Source: Lingula anatina (taxonomy: Eukaryota; Brachiopoda; Lingulata; Lingulida; Lingulidae). Taken from it: DNA of 34,431 bases. The stretch is from the NCBI RefSeq assembly GCF_001039355.2, contig NW_019775382.1, forward strand, positions 20,686-55,116, read 5' to 3'. Below are positions 12,470 to 21,024 of this stretch, one piece after another. The notes beneath the pieces were generated by a model. The model searched no databases, was not told the origin of the DNA, and saw nothing but the letters and a program-made list of their open reading frames with translations. The position numbers and the translations under genes are program-made. Position 1 is the first letter of the stretch, and each line of letters begins with the position of its first letter.

Positions 12470-15400
12470 CGTACAGGTGCCAAAGCCAATATGTGTGTAT
12501 GTGTGTGTGCAAGAGCCAGTGTGCGTGTGTGCGTGTGTGTGTGTGTGTGTGTTATGGGGATGAGTGTGCAGGGATCATGGAGGGATAAGCTAACCTGCTG
12601 CATCAACTGAGGTCCTTTAAAACAGTCCATCACAGGGCAGTGAAGTAACATCCCTGGGGCTGGGCTGGGCGTGGCACTGGGCATGACACTGGGCGTGGTT
12701 CGCTCCTTGGGGCTCATCTGCAAGTGCTGCTTGTGGAGGTCATTCAGCTGAAAGAACAATAGTAGCCATGGTTACCTGTGACAACAAAACCTGTAACCAT
12801 GGTAATCCTTGGCATCAAAATGTGATGATATACACTTCAGGGTCTGAGAGTGAAATTGTGTTACATCTGCCAAGATCCTAAAAGCTACTATTTATGTAAT
12901 GTATTCGTAGAGACCCTTAAAGATCACGATAAGGTACTTGCCAAGTGATCATGGAAGGAAGCTGTGTAAGAATTTAGCTAGAATTTACAAAGAATTTGTA
13001 TAGAAATTCTGCAGCTGTTTTACTTTGAAAAGTTACAAATAAAAATAATGTTTATATCTGAGTGTTTTATTAGTAAATGTTAAGATAGCTCAGTGGATAT
13101 ATCTAGAGGTGGTTTAATGTATACTACATTAATGTTAAGACAGCTCAGTGGATATATCTAGAGGTGGTTTAATGTACACTACATTAATGTTAAGACAGCT
13201 CAGTAGATATATCTAGAGGTGGTTTAATGTATACTACATTAATGTTAAGACAGCTCAGTAGATATATCTAGAGGTGGTTTAGTGTATACTACATTAATGT
13301 TAAGACAGCTCAGTGGATATATCTAGAGGTGGTTTAATGTATACTACATTAATGTTAAGACAGCTCAGTAGATATATCTAGAGGTGGTTTAATGTATACT
13401 ACACAAAGCACACTGTACCTCCATTCTGCGGATATCAATGGACAAGACGGTAACAAAGAACCCCATCTGGAGGAAGAAATCTGTGAACAGACCAACCACA
13501 GCAAACAGACAGAACTCCTGGATGGCAGGGATGAAGGTGAAGAAACCTCCCACCACGATCAGTAACTCCAGACAGAAGTTCTTGGTGATGGACCAGCTCT
13601 CTTTACTAAGACCTGGAACATATGGAAAATGGCAGTTTAATATCAAGGATTCACAATTCTTGGAGCTTTCTTTAGGTCTCTTTATGTCTTTCTTTCTTTC
13701 ATTCATTCATTTTTCCAAGTTCCACCATTATACAAAAACAAAAGATTCCTATAACAATAATCTCTTTCCAGACAAACATGATCATAAATGATCTTAAACA
13801 ATACATAAAGAACCAGTCAGCTTGCCGAGGGCAGTTCTATTTTCTCCCTTTCCTTACTTACTTACTTTCTTTCTTTCTATTACCCCCCCACACACACACA
13901 CACACACAAGTCCCATCAGTACACAACATAAGATTCATGTAGAGACAAGCACAATCATTGTGTACTGTATAGTTCTGTTCAATGCAGTTAAATCACACAA
14001 AGGGAATATAGAAATGTGATTTTTGTGATGATAAAATTAATCATCTGCAAGTTGGATAATTTTGTCCATTGGAAAGATTGAGACAATACATCCTATCCTC
14101 ATGATCCACTCCATGGAGGGCAGAGTACCTACCTTGAGCCACGCGTATCTTGACATCCAGATCTATAGGAGTGGAGACCACAGACTTGGTGAGTACGAGG
14201 ACATTTTCCAGGCCTATCACCACCACCAGGTATGGGAAGATTTCTCTGAAAGTCAGGAAAACAAGGAAATCATAATTTGTGTCACTGGATAACATTTTGT
14301 AGTCCATCATGAACATGTCTTTAAATGTTCTCAAAATAAGTATACAGCATAAGAAGTACAAATTTTGAGAAACTTTCAAGAAATACTTACACCATTGTTG
14401 ATTCTTATATTCAATGAAAGAAACTAACCCTCTGTTAATACTGGGATGGAGACCAAAGAATGTACATATGGACAGTGACATGAGTAAAGACGCCAGGACC
14501 ATAGCCACAGCACTGAATGCCAGACCCCACTTGGACTTCACCATCTGAATCTTACCTGGAATATAACAGAATAGACTTAGCTTAAGATATATCTGAATCT
14601 TACCTGGAAATGATAAAATACACTTAGCTATAAAATTTTATATCTAATTATAGTGGAGCAGACTTATGTTAAATATTTTACCTGGAATAGGGTGGAACAA
14701 ACTCAGCTTTAAATTTTATACCTAATTACAGTGGAGTAGACTTAGGCTTTAAATTTTATTCCAAATTACAGTGGAGTAGACTTAGGCTTTAAATTTTATA
14801 GCTAATTACAGTGGAGTAGACTTAGGCTTTAAATTTTATAGCTAATTACAGTGGAGTAGACTTAGGCTTTAAATTTTATACGGAAGGCTTAGATTTTAGA
14901 TTCCATATTAATTATAGAAAGACAAACCAAGTTTCTGGATTTCATATCATATTTTCAGTGGAACAGACTTAACCTTGCAAATGAAGGAAGACTCACTTAC
15001 AATACTTAGATTTTTCATCACACAAACTCGGATAATTTACTCTCATTCAGTATACAAGGCAGTTTATCAATATAAGTTGCTGCAATTGTTAATTAGATTG
15101 TAATTTGGTTCTAGTATACTAAACAGAGTATGGTTGATAAACATACAAAGTACTTACACACAGAGAAGTAGAGGTATAAAAACAGCACCACATAGGCCAC
15201 CACTAGAGGGATATATTCCATGAGGAAGTTGTGGACATCTTTGAAGTAGATGTTCTCCACAGTGTCTGCGGCTGTGGAGTTAAAGCTGGTCGCACTGTGG
15301 GGGTACAACTGGTGAAGCTTCTCCTTCAGAGCACTGAAGAAACTGAAAGAGAAAGAAAGAGAATCCTCATAACTGACATAGCAAGGTGAGTATGGTGTCT

Positions 15401-17813
15401 CTGCCACTGCATTGATGAAACTTAACTTAGGCAAAGATAAAAATGAAGACAATATTATTTCACACATTTTCTTAAATACATATAATTATTACATAAATGT
15501 TTACAGATGAGGTTTTTAAAACCATCAATCAGTGACATATATTTGATTATTACAAGAATTATTAACATGATTATTATTGACCAGTTTCTTTAGACACCAT
15601 GATTTCATAAAACTCCCACTAAAAACTTGTCCCCACCTTTCATTGTAAGACTGCAGCATGATAGTGACAGCATATGAGATGACACGCTGACGATTCCTGA
15701 GGAAATATCTGGATATCCCCGTCTCTATCCAGGCCATGCCAAACAGCAACTCTGACAGGAAAGAAGACCAAATTTTAATTTTCTTTTTTGGATTAAATTG
15801 TTAAATTCCAGTAAGTATATCAATTTTTTTCATCAAGTTACCCCTTGATAAATATCACCTAACTGTGAACACTTCCCTGATGAAGTAATGTCTTTTAATT
15901 CTGTAAACCTTCTTGTCATCAACTATTACTAGTCTACTAAAGGTAATGTCTCCATGTTCTCACCTCTCAATGGTGGTACCATCTCCATGTTGCTGGCACC
16001 ATAATTCTTGTAAATGGTATTGATGATTTCCCCATCGGACTGAAACCTGGAAAATTTTGGAACACATATGAAATACTTTTCCTTCAAATATTTGAACAGT
16101 CATAACAACTGACTGCCATGTGTCCATCTAGTGTCAACCTGCTGATAAACTGACCACATCTTGCAGCTCAAGGTGAATCCACATGTTAATGTCGCCTGAA
16201 TTGGTCAATATAGCTTTTCCCCATTTATCTTTAAATGTAAATTACTTATCTACATATTAGCTCAAAAAATGTAATACCTTTAGAGGGAAAATTCCCCTTT
16301 TCATTGTTTTAGTCACCATGCAACATTCTTTTCAGCTATAAAGCCATTTATCCTCAATTCAACTGCTTTGTTAATTTGTGGAAGATGGTGATCAGTTTAA
16401 ACACTTTACTCCAGATCTATATAAGATATTATCATATCAGTATCTTCACTTCACACAGTACAGGATCTCCTACCTTGCTAGGTCTCTGTTCCACAGATTG
16501 GCAGGAGATAAGACCAGACAGCTATATTATCATATCAGTATCCTACTTCTCCAGGTCTCTATTCCACAGGTTGGCAGGAGATAAGACCAGACAGNACTGG
16601 GGGAGCACAGACTTCAACTTTCTCTCAGGTAAACTCTCTGATACATGCAGACAGAAGTCAGACAAGGAATACACTTTACCACTGGAAATACAATAGTCAT
16701 TCAATTACTGGCATAATACAATAAAAGCTGGCTTTTTAATAGGTCTCTGCATCTAAAATGGGTACTTTTCAGCAAGTGCTGAACTTAGCAATTTAATTTA
16801 TAAAATGAATTTAATCATTCAGTCCATATTCAATACATGTATCAACAATTCAAAGCGTTAAGTCGACAAATAACATGTTTAACTAAAGAAAAGAGATATT
16901 ATAAAAAAACTACAAATTTTTCCACAAAATCCACTTACTTGTGTTTATACTGAAAGTTGTTCAGATGGTCCAACAGTTCAAACACCTTGGCCAGCGGCAG
17001 ACGGAAGGCGTCATTGCGGATCATCTTGGACTGTTCCCATGGCGACACTGTCGACCGTATGATGATTTGCTGAATATAAGCCACTGGGGGTCCGTGGTAC
17101 TGGAAACCATGACAACATAGTCTTACCATTATGTCTAACAAACAATGCTAATTTACTAGTACTTCAAGTGATTTTAACAAAATTTCAGCTTTTTAGAATA
17201 TCAAATGAGCTCATGGTTTAAATCAAATCTATTTAACATACTGAAGCTGTTAGGGTGTATTAACTATCGTTTAGCAGCTTCAGTAGGCATTCAAGACATC
17301 TCAGCCACATAATCAGAGTGATATTTAGTGAGAATCTCCTCGGAGATGGACCAAACCCTCTGGATGGATCTAGTGATGGGAACTCAGTGTTACTCACCCA
17401 GCTGGGACCCTTCACTGTCTCTGTAGTCAGTGTGGTCAGGTTGATGTAGTCTGGGGGAGACCTGTACCCCGGGGCAGGGACGGAGTGCTCCAGGGGGGCG
17501 TTACCTGGGAGAGGAATACTCAGCAGGGGGTAGCTGGAATATAGATGATATAATTAACAGGATGTATAACCAAAACCACATTGCTGTCAAACTGATAATA
17601 ATTCCACAACACAACAGCATAGTGAACCAAATCTGCAGATTTTGGAAAGGTTCTCTGTCAATCTATCCATTAACATGAAGTACACATAATGTCTACTCAC
17701 CAGATACAGCAGGAGATACTGATGACCATAAAGATGAAGGCATAGGGATGACTGGCACACACTAGTCCATAGCAGTAGTAGACCTCTGCCACTCTTTCCT
17801 TCACACGCTGCAT
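422..17813 (-). CDS. SCAP: SCAP, SREBP cleavage-activating protein (gene-level entry, 3' end outside window)
   Basis: SCAP escorts SREBP transcription factors from ER to Golgi when sterols are low and is held in the ER by Insig when sterols are high. CDS exons in transcript order: 17813-17701, 17533-17398, 17099-16939, 16681-16547, then exons 5-12 as copy B (16046-12091) or copy A (9365-5173), then 5012-4666, 4444-4175, 3530-3401, 3239-3124, 2930-2306, 2074-1989, 1493-1381, 823-657, 502-422. With one copy of exons 5-12 this gives 3666 nt = 1222 codons in one frame. Key marks are an N-terminal membrane segment, a loop-1 FNST sequon (N269), the sterol-sensing domain, the COPII-type hexapeptide MELNDL at about 453-458 (vertebrate MELADL), and C-terminal WD40 repeats. 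From memory, vertebrate SCAP has about 1280 residues, so about 150 C-terminal residues should lie left of the window. Confidence 0.93.
824..1380 (-). other. SCAP: SCAP intron 19
   Basis: AT-rich intron between exons 19 and 20. No repeat or gene recognised. Confidence 0.7.
1806..2074. repeat. 92-bp tandem repeat containing SCAP exon 18 and its donor, 3 units
   Basis: The minus strand carries WD40 codons ([17 protein letters not shown]) and donor AA|GTAAGT three times, with donors after 1989, 1897 and 1818. The spacing is 92 then 79; the third unit lacks 13 bases. The rightmost unit has the true acceptor (TTCTAG, ending 2075). Confidence 0.88.
3768..4206. repeat. 32-bp minisatellite spanning the SCAP exon 14 donor, about 14 units
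   Basis: Each unit on the minus strand reads the TM8 codons ATCTACTTCATGATGATATT, then GTACAG and donor GTAGGT. One unit is cut to 20 bp (near 4020). Variation is mostly C/T in TGTACAA/TGTATAA. The rightmost copy is the real exon end (4175). Confidence 0.93.
4175..5012 (-). CDS. SCAP: SCAP exons 13-14: TM7, luminal loop 7 and TM8
   Basis: Exon 13 (5012-4666, 347 nt) begins [19 protein letters not shown], finishing TM7 as in vertebrate VVWIGILVYTDP, and runs through a hydrophilic luminal loop to [19 protein letters not shown], very close to vertebrate LWRKLSFRHWPTLFSYYNI. Exon 14 (4444-4175, 270 nt) has [19 protein letters not shown], an acidic/basic stretch [14 protein letters not shown], then TM8 [22 protein letters not shown]. 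The exon 14 donor (TACAG|GTAGGT) is the rightmost unit of a 32-bp minisatellite that repeats the exon end and donor about 13 further times into the intron. The donor is assigned there because the next codon (TAG) would stop translation. Confidence 0.9.
5096..5212. repeat. 52-bp minisatellite at SCAP exon 12 donor (copy A), about 2 units
   Basis: This is the same unit as the copy B array, starting at 5109 and 5161 with a partial third before 5109. Together with the 14-unit array it shows large length difference between the two copies. Confidence 0.9.
5173..9365 (-). CDS. SCAP: SCAP exons 5-12, copy A (second, probably allelic, copy)
   Basis: Exons: 9365-9283, 9066-8952, 8349-8165, 7691-7565, 7200-7088, 6410-6217, 5823-5671, 5388-5173, each exactly as long as its copy B partner. 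The protein is nearly identical. Differences I see are VTL versus VTI in exon 6, HSTT versus HSAT in exon 7, an exchange of SATPSVMPS and SVMPSATPS in exon 11, and a first residue Ser versus Pro in exon 12. No stops or broken splice sites were seen. The block totals 1186 nt, so splicing copy B exon 12 (phase 0) to copy A exon 5 (which needs two bases upstream) would shift the frame. It can therefore only replace copy B, not follow it. The copies abut at an n at 9531. I infer haplotype duplication in the assembly; a true duplication used as a mutually exclusive block is the alternative. Confidence 0.85.
5505..5628. repeat. GT microsatellite cluster, SCAP intron 11 copy A (12430-12552 in copy B)
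   Basis: Two TG runs flank GCCAAAGCCAATATGTG and CAAGAGCCAGTGTG. The corresponding run lengths differ in copy B. His/Thr-rich open frames here are artefacts of the repeat. Confidence 0.9.
7201..7322. repeat. Partial second copy of SCAP exon 9 with its acceptor (copy A only)
   Basis: An acceptor CTTTCAG (ending 7323) followed by the first about 75 bases of exon 9 lies 122 bases upstream (in transcript direction) of the real exon 9 acceptor. It then runs into intron without a donor. If spliced in, it would end at a stop. Copy B lacks it. Confidence 0.8.
7681..7830. repeat. Short repeats of the SCAP exon 8 acceptor edge (also 14545-14700 in copy B)
   Basis: CTGAATCTTACCTGGAA, which is the exon 8 start and its acceptor on the minus strand, recurs 48 bases away (7691 and 7739). 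A weaker third TTACCTGGAA is near 7814. Copy B has the same arrangement. Confidence 0.65.
8433..8742. mobile_element. TTAA-flanked MITE in SCAP intron 6, copy A
   Basis: The element starts AGGGATAATAACTC just after TTAA (8429-8432) and ends GAGTTATTATCCC just before TTAA (8743-8746), giving terminal inverted repeats of at least 13 bp. Copy B at about 15420 has an uninterrupted sequence with a single TTAA, a clean empty site. Length is about 310 bp with no coding capacity. TTAA duplication is typical of piggyBac and Kolobok families. Confidence 0.8.
9411..9530. mobile_element. Copy-A-specific insertion start, cut by the n at 9531
   Basis: Copies A and B agree up to CTTCAAATAT. Copy A then continues CAGGGATGCTAGTGGGG, T and G runs, and ends at the n, while copy B continues as normal intron. 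CAGGG is a common hAT-type end, so this may be the left end of another element that blocked contig extension. The other end is not visible. Confidence 0.35.
9538..11402. mobile_element. hAT-like DNA transposon, internally deleted, inserted inside the 52-bp minisatellite
   Basis: The left end CAGGGTTCTGCCAAGG (9538-9553) and right end CCTCGGCAGAACCCTG (11387-11402) form 16-bp terminal inverted repeats with one mismatch. Both flanks read CAGTCT (9532-9537 and 11403-11408), an apparent 6-bp target duplication within a minisatellite unit. Inside, on the minus strand, are two exon-like pieces with a transposase-type zinc-finger N-terminus but no catalytic core. Length is 1865 bp. The CAG start and encoded peptide suggest a hAT (ZNF862-like) family member that lost its transposase body. 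hAT usually makes 8-bp duplications, so the 6-bp flank is not typical. Confidence 0.7.
9811..10978 (-). pseudogene. Fragment of hAT-type transposase N-terminus (two exons)
   Basis: Exon-like piece 1 (10978-10712) reads [20 protein letters not shown], then [15 protein letters not shown] and an acidic Ser/Asp stretch ending at donor AAAG|GTATGG. Piece 2 follows acceptor TTTTAG at 9952, runs 9951-9811 in the same phase, and reads [20 protein letters not shown] then YDNEADAM before a stop. The FQ-x-x-WL-x-x-Y-x-WLRYD pattern is what I know from the N-terminal finger of ZNF862/TTF-type hAT transposase relatives. The cysteines of the finger and the whole catalytic and dimerisation domains are absent, so it is a relic or non-autonomous copy. 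Confidence 0.6.
11403..12130. repeat. 52-bp minisatellite spanning the SCAP exon 12 donor (copy B), 14 units
   Basis: Unit starts every 52 bases from 11403 to 12079. On the minus strand each unit contains the last exon bases (GGTACAGAGAGTTATCATG) and the donor GTATGT. The rightmost unit is the true exon 12 end (12091). Copy A has only two full units (5109-5212). Reading past the first donor meets a stop after ten codons, so only the exon-proximal donor gives full-length protein. Confidence 0.93.
12091..16046 (-). CDS. SCAP: SCAP exons 5-12, copy B: sterol-sensing domain (TM2-TM6) and loop 6
   Basis: Exons: 16046-15964, 15751-15637, 15342-15158, 14555-14429, 14245-14133, 13612-13419, 12747-12595, 12306-12091 (83, 115, 185, 127, 113, 194, 153, 216 nt). 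Recognisable parts are [17 protein letters not shown], the FNST glycosylation sequon, [18 protein letters not shown] (TM2), [19 protein letters not shown] (TM3), [20 protein letters not shown] (TM4), [20 protein letters not shown] (TM5) and [12 protein letters not shown] (end of TM6). Tyr304, Asp434 and Asp449 sit where vertebrate Tyr298, Asp428 and Asp443 lie (constant offset of six), the residues whose mutation I recall abolishing Insig binding. Exon 11 starts LNDL, completing MELNDL. Exon 12 is a proline-rich cytosolic loop ending [18 protein letters not shown] at the start of TM7. All eight exons are open with intact splice sites. The last donor sits inside a 52-bp minisatellite. Confidence 0.92.
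13070..13405. repeat. About 57-bp repeat, six units, 20 bases past the SCAP exon 10 donor (copy B)
   Basis: Units contain GACAGCTCAGT(G/A)GATATATC and GAGGTGGTTTAATGTATAC. Copy A has a single unit at about 6158-6205. The array stops just short of the exon 10 donor and so does not include it. Confidence 0.88.
14690..14880. repeat. Intronic repeat of about 50 bp in SCAP intron 7 (copy B expanded)
   Basis: The motif AATTACAGTGGAGTAGACTTA followed by GGCTTTAAATTTTAT recurs four to five times; copy A has about two. It is wholly intronic. Confidence 0.8.
16448..16595. repeat. 73-bp tandem duplication of SCAP exon 4 end and donor
   Basis: The block from TTGGCAGGAGATAAGACCAG leftwards occurs twice, 73 bases apart (16501 and 16574). 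The inner copy has changes (CAATCTGTGGAACAG versus CAACCTGTGGAATAG on the minus strand) and is intronic. The outer copy is the real exon end. Confidence 0.8.
16547..17813 (-). CDS. SCAP: SCAP exons 1-4: first membrane helix and start of luminal loop 1
   Basis: Exon 1 (17813-17701) starts [17 protein letters not shown] and holds the first hydrophobic helix. It ends ATCTG|GTGAGT. Exon 2 (17533-17398) continues [11 protein letters not shown], as vertebrate SCAP does after TM1. Exon 3 (17099-16939) has [10 protein letters not shown], close to vertebrate GAPVAYVQQI. Exon 4 (16681-16547) has [17 protein letters not shown] and [16 protein letters not shown], the cysteine-containing loop-1 segment. 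Lengths 113, 136, 161 and 135 keep phase into exon 5. Exon 4 contains a single n at 16595, giving codon TNC; counting it as one base preserves the frame exactly. A 73-bp partial copy of the exon 4 end and donor lies just downstream (about 16450-16522). The start is the first Met of the conserved N-terminus, and no better upstream Met in frame was seen. Confidence 0.9.
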
Positions 17814-19559
17814 TCTTGCTGGACACTGGGTACTTGGAGTCACTACGGGTCACTGTCTGAAGGTCACGGCAAGGACAAGACCTTGGGGTCACTGTCTAGA
17901 GGTCACTTCAAGGTCACTATATGAAGGTCACGACCTCGGAATCAATTCCTGGGGGTCACAACCTGAGGGTCACTACTAGTAGGTGGAATCCTCTCTGCTG
18001 GACTGAAGTACTGCTGCTTCTTTAACAACAGAGTATAGCTTCTGTAAATGTCTTGTCAAACTCGTGAAGATTCAACTGAGTTTGCTGCCTGTGAGAGAAT
18101 ACCGTATCTCTCAATCTAAATGCTTGATCTGAGATAGTACTGCTGACACAATATCCTGCACTAGCTAAGTATCCTTAGAATGTTTGATTTGTTGCCTTTC
18201 ACACAAGTGATTCCACATATAATGCTGCTGCTCATGACTAGTATGTATCAACATATGTTCAAATATTTGTAATCACCCTAAACAGTGCCACTTACTTGAG
18301 AATTTTAACTTTTCAAATAAATCAGATTACAGAAAACAAAAATATATTTATATCTTTAACAATTATGGTAATATTTATCAAAAGGTGTTAAAAATCTGGT
18401 ACATAATATGAAAAAAATTTCACAACTCAGTAATGAAGCTACAAAAACAGATTATTGGATAAAAACTAACATACAATAAACAGACTTTGTGCAATATAAA
18501 GTAACAAAGAGCATTCACACAGATAGGCTATATAAACTACATACAACAACAAAAAATGAAGCAATATCAGCAATGCTATCTTGTAACAGACAGATCTTAC
18601 TGAAAATATCAAACTGAGCAAATAAACCAACAAACTCTGATATTTCAGAAGAATTCAATCTCAAATACAAAGCACTATTGTTTGCCAAATTTCATGGAAT
18701 CACACAGAAGAATTTATAACTATCAGCACATTTGTTCCGTGCTGAGATTGACACAGAACACTTGTCTAACATCCCATGCTGATCACAAAATCAATATCTT
18801 ACTCTTACTTCAATAAATACAGGTAGTAAAAATATCTAAACTGTGGTTAATGACTAGATGAGTTTATATCAGAGGTGAAATGGTCATGTACATATGGACT
18901 AACACTGCCACCATTAACTAAGAAAGCCTCAGCTTTATGTTCACTTCTCTGGTGTTACAATATGTCCTGTTTTCTGAAGTCTTTGTGTTAAAATAGACAA
19001 CTGGTGTTTGCTGCTCTTCAAACAGGAGAGTTAATGTAGACTTCAATCACTGCTGTCTGACTCCATTAACAAAGGGGACCACAATGATTTCATAGGCCAG
19101 TGATTACTGCTATTGTAACAAGTGCTGTTATAATAATGTACAGTATGGTTTTAACAATACAAGACAGCTGTGGTCAGAACCACCATCTAAACTGTGATAA
19201 TTCAATGATACAAATGCTGTATTTTCCTACGTGACAGCATTCCTATAGATACAAGCCATAGTTTAGCTCAATAAGAGAACAGAGAGAGTTTTCATAGCAA
19301 AGATTTCATGCACATGTAACATGAACTGTTTCCAGTATGAGTCTCAACAAAACCATCTGCAGACCACAACTATTACTCACAAACTCTTTCACCAGTTGTT
19401 GAAGTACTGTGGAAATGCTGATTGCATTGTCTCTGTTAACTCCACCAGAATGTGTTCTTTACTTTCTGTTCTACTAGATCTGTGTAGCCTGATATCTGTC
19501 AATAAGGGTCACTTCCAAAAAAAAGTTTTTACTGAAGTTCACAGTAGAGGTATCAGTTG
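17814..19559. other. Non-coding stretch upstream of SCAP exon 1
   Basis: Apart from the GGTCA cluster at 17835-17975, I see AT-rich sequence without a recognisable gene, RNA or repeat. It is likely SCAP 5'UTR intron. Confidence 0.6.
17835..17975 (+). promoter_or_regulatory. Cluster of nuclear-receptor-like half-sites upstream of the SCAP start codon
   Basis: Eight or nine GGTCA/AGTCA cores occur in 140 bases on the plus strand (cores near 17839, 17849, 17863, 17888, 17902, 17913, 17927, 17955, 17969), all in one orientation and often 14 or 11 bases apart. One is TCAAGGTCA (17908-17916), the extended monomer site of ERR/NR5A-type receptors. It may be a degenerate short tandem repeat rather than an enhancer. 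It lies in the 5'UTR or just upstream of exon 1. Confidence 0.45.
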
Positions 19560-19679
19560 TTCAGAAGCATAGCATCATGTTTTCTGTGAGGTCTTTGTAC
19601 ATCTGGAGCTGTTTGTACTGAATCAATGGAATTGTTTGTAGGCCAGGGTGATGCCTCCTTCTTAGAACTTGTCAGCGTC
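19560..19679 (-). other. Possible exon after a strong acceptor in the SCAP 5' region
   Basis: On the minus strand, TTTTTTCTGTTTCCAG ends at 19680, a strong polypyrimidine tract and acceptor. The following sequence is open for about 41 codons (starting TLTSSKKEASPWPTNNS) and then stops. It could be a SCAP 5'UTR exon or the last exon of an unrecognised small leftward gene. No polyadenylation signal was found downstream. A second acceptor-like site (CCCTCGCAG, ending 20695) precedes a 68-codon Met-initiated frame at 20686-20480 of unknown nature. Confidence 0.25.
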
Positions 19680-20776
19680 TGGAAACAGAAAAAATACAGA
19701 TCTTACAGTACAATTGACGTCATGCTGGAAAATGTCTCCTCGGTAAAGTTTTTATGACTTTATCAGTGATGATTTTATTTTTCGTTTCTGACATGTGTGA
19801 AGTCTTGGTTCTACTCTGTTCTACATGGATTTCATTTCTGACATGTGTGAAGTCTGGGTTCTACTCTGTTCTACATGGATTTCATTTCCACTGTTTTCAT
19901 TATGACAGTCAGTCATGACTGAAAGGAAATTAAAACATTGTGACATTAATTTATTTCAGCATTTTGTTTGTTACCTTTTAACTCAAGAATCTATTTCAAT
20001 TATCAACATAACCATGATAACAACAGAGCACCTGCATCAGGTATGATATAGAAGTGGATATAAATCTATGATCCTAATGATCTACCATCAGAACTGAGTC
20101 ATAGCTGTCTACAACATATATATCCACACATCAACACTGTATAGTGCTGGTAGAGACGCTAGTGGTGCACTTACATCACAGCTGACGGCAGCCGTTATGA
20201 AAGACACAGTCACAAGTGAAGTATGTGAGAAAACCACGTGTAAACACGTGTGCTAGCACACAAAACTGATATTCTGAATATAGAAAATGATAACCTGATT
20301 ACCCTTATTTTCAAAAGTTACACTATCACCACAGACCTGCAGTGATTTTATTTCAAATTCAGCTTTAATAGTTAAGACTGGTGATGTCTTTGATCAGCTA
20401 ATTGTCGTATCACACTGAAGGCTTTTGACTCCTCTCTATCTTGATGAACTGATATCACAGAGTTCAATGCCGTATGTAGTCATATATCACAGCCAGCTAT
20501 TGACACTACAGAGATATGGCATGGTTCTTGGTGATACTCAAAACTTATCAGATTTTTGTGGGATGACATAACTTCTGTGACACAATCATGTCTTGTTTTA
20601 GAATGTAGAGCAGTCATTGCCCCATGAAGAGTGCAGACACCAGACGCCCTGGCCAGTGCAAGGCCACTAGAGGTCACTGTGGTCATGGACAGCCTGCGAG
20701 GGAAATTAGATTTTTAAAAAATCCATTTGCTGTATTTTTTACCAAAATTTGCCAGAGCAAAAAAACATCAAGACAG

Positions 20777-21024
20777 GTTGAGGTTCTACTGCATAAATAT
20801 TAGACTACAATGTGGTCTTCTATGAAACTCAGTTCAATGTTGAGGTTCTACTGCATAAATATTAGACTATAATGTGGTCTTCTATGAAACTCAGTTCAAT
20901 GTTGAGGTTCTACTACATAAATATTAGACTATAATGTGGTCTTCTATGAAACTCAGTTCAATGTTGAGGTTCTACTACATACATATTAGACTATAATGTG
21001 GTCTTCTATGAAACTCAGTTCAAT
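20777..21024. repeat. 62-bp tandem repeat, 4 units
   Basis: Units start GTTGAGGTTCTACT at 20777, 20839, 20901 and 20963. It lies in the non-coding SCAP 5' region, and the last part is re-read after the n at 21723. Confidence 0.9.

Larger units (their letters stand above)
5096..16090. repeat. Large direct duplication: copy A 5096-9410, copy B 11403-16090
   Basis: Both copies hold SCAP exons 5-12 in the same order with colinear introns. Indels are mostly minisatellite length, the TTAA MITE (A only), the exon 9 partial copy (A only) and the hAT-like element (B side only). The junction contains the n at 9531. Confidence 0.93.

Noticed and set aside
5096-16090. A SCAP protein with two sterol-sensing domains
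   Set aside because: Joining copy B exon 12 to copy A exon 5 breaks the frame (1186 nt), so a doubled domain cannot be translated.
20480-20686. 68-codon minus-strand ORF as a protein gene
   Set aside because: Only a weak acceptor precedes it and the peptide resembles nothing known. It is kept only as a possible non-coding exon.
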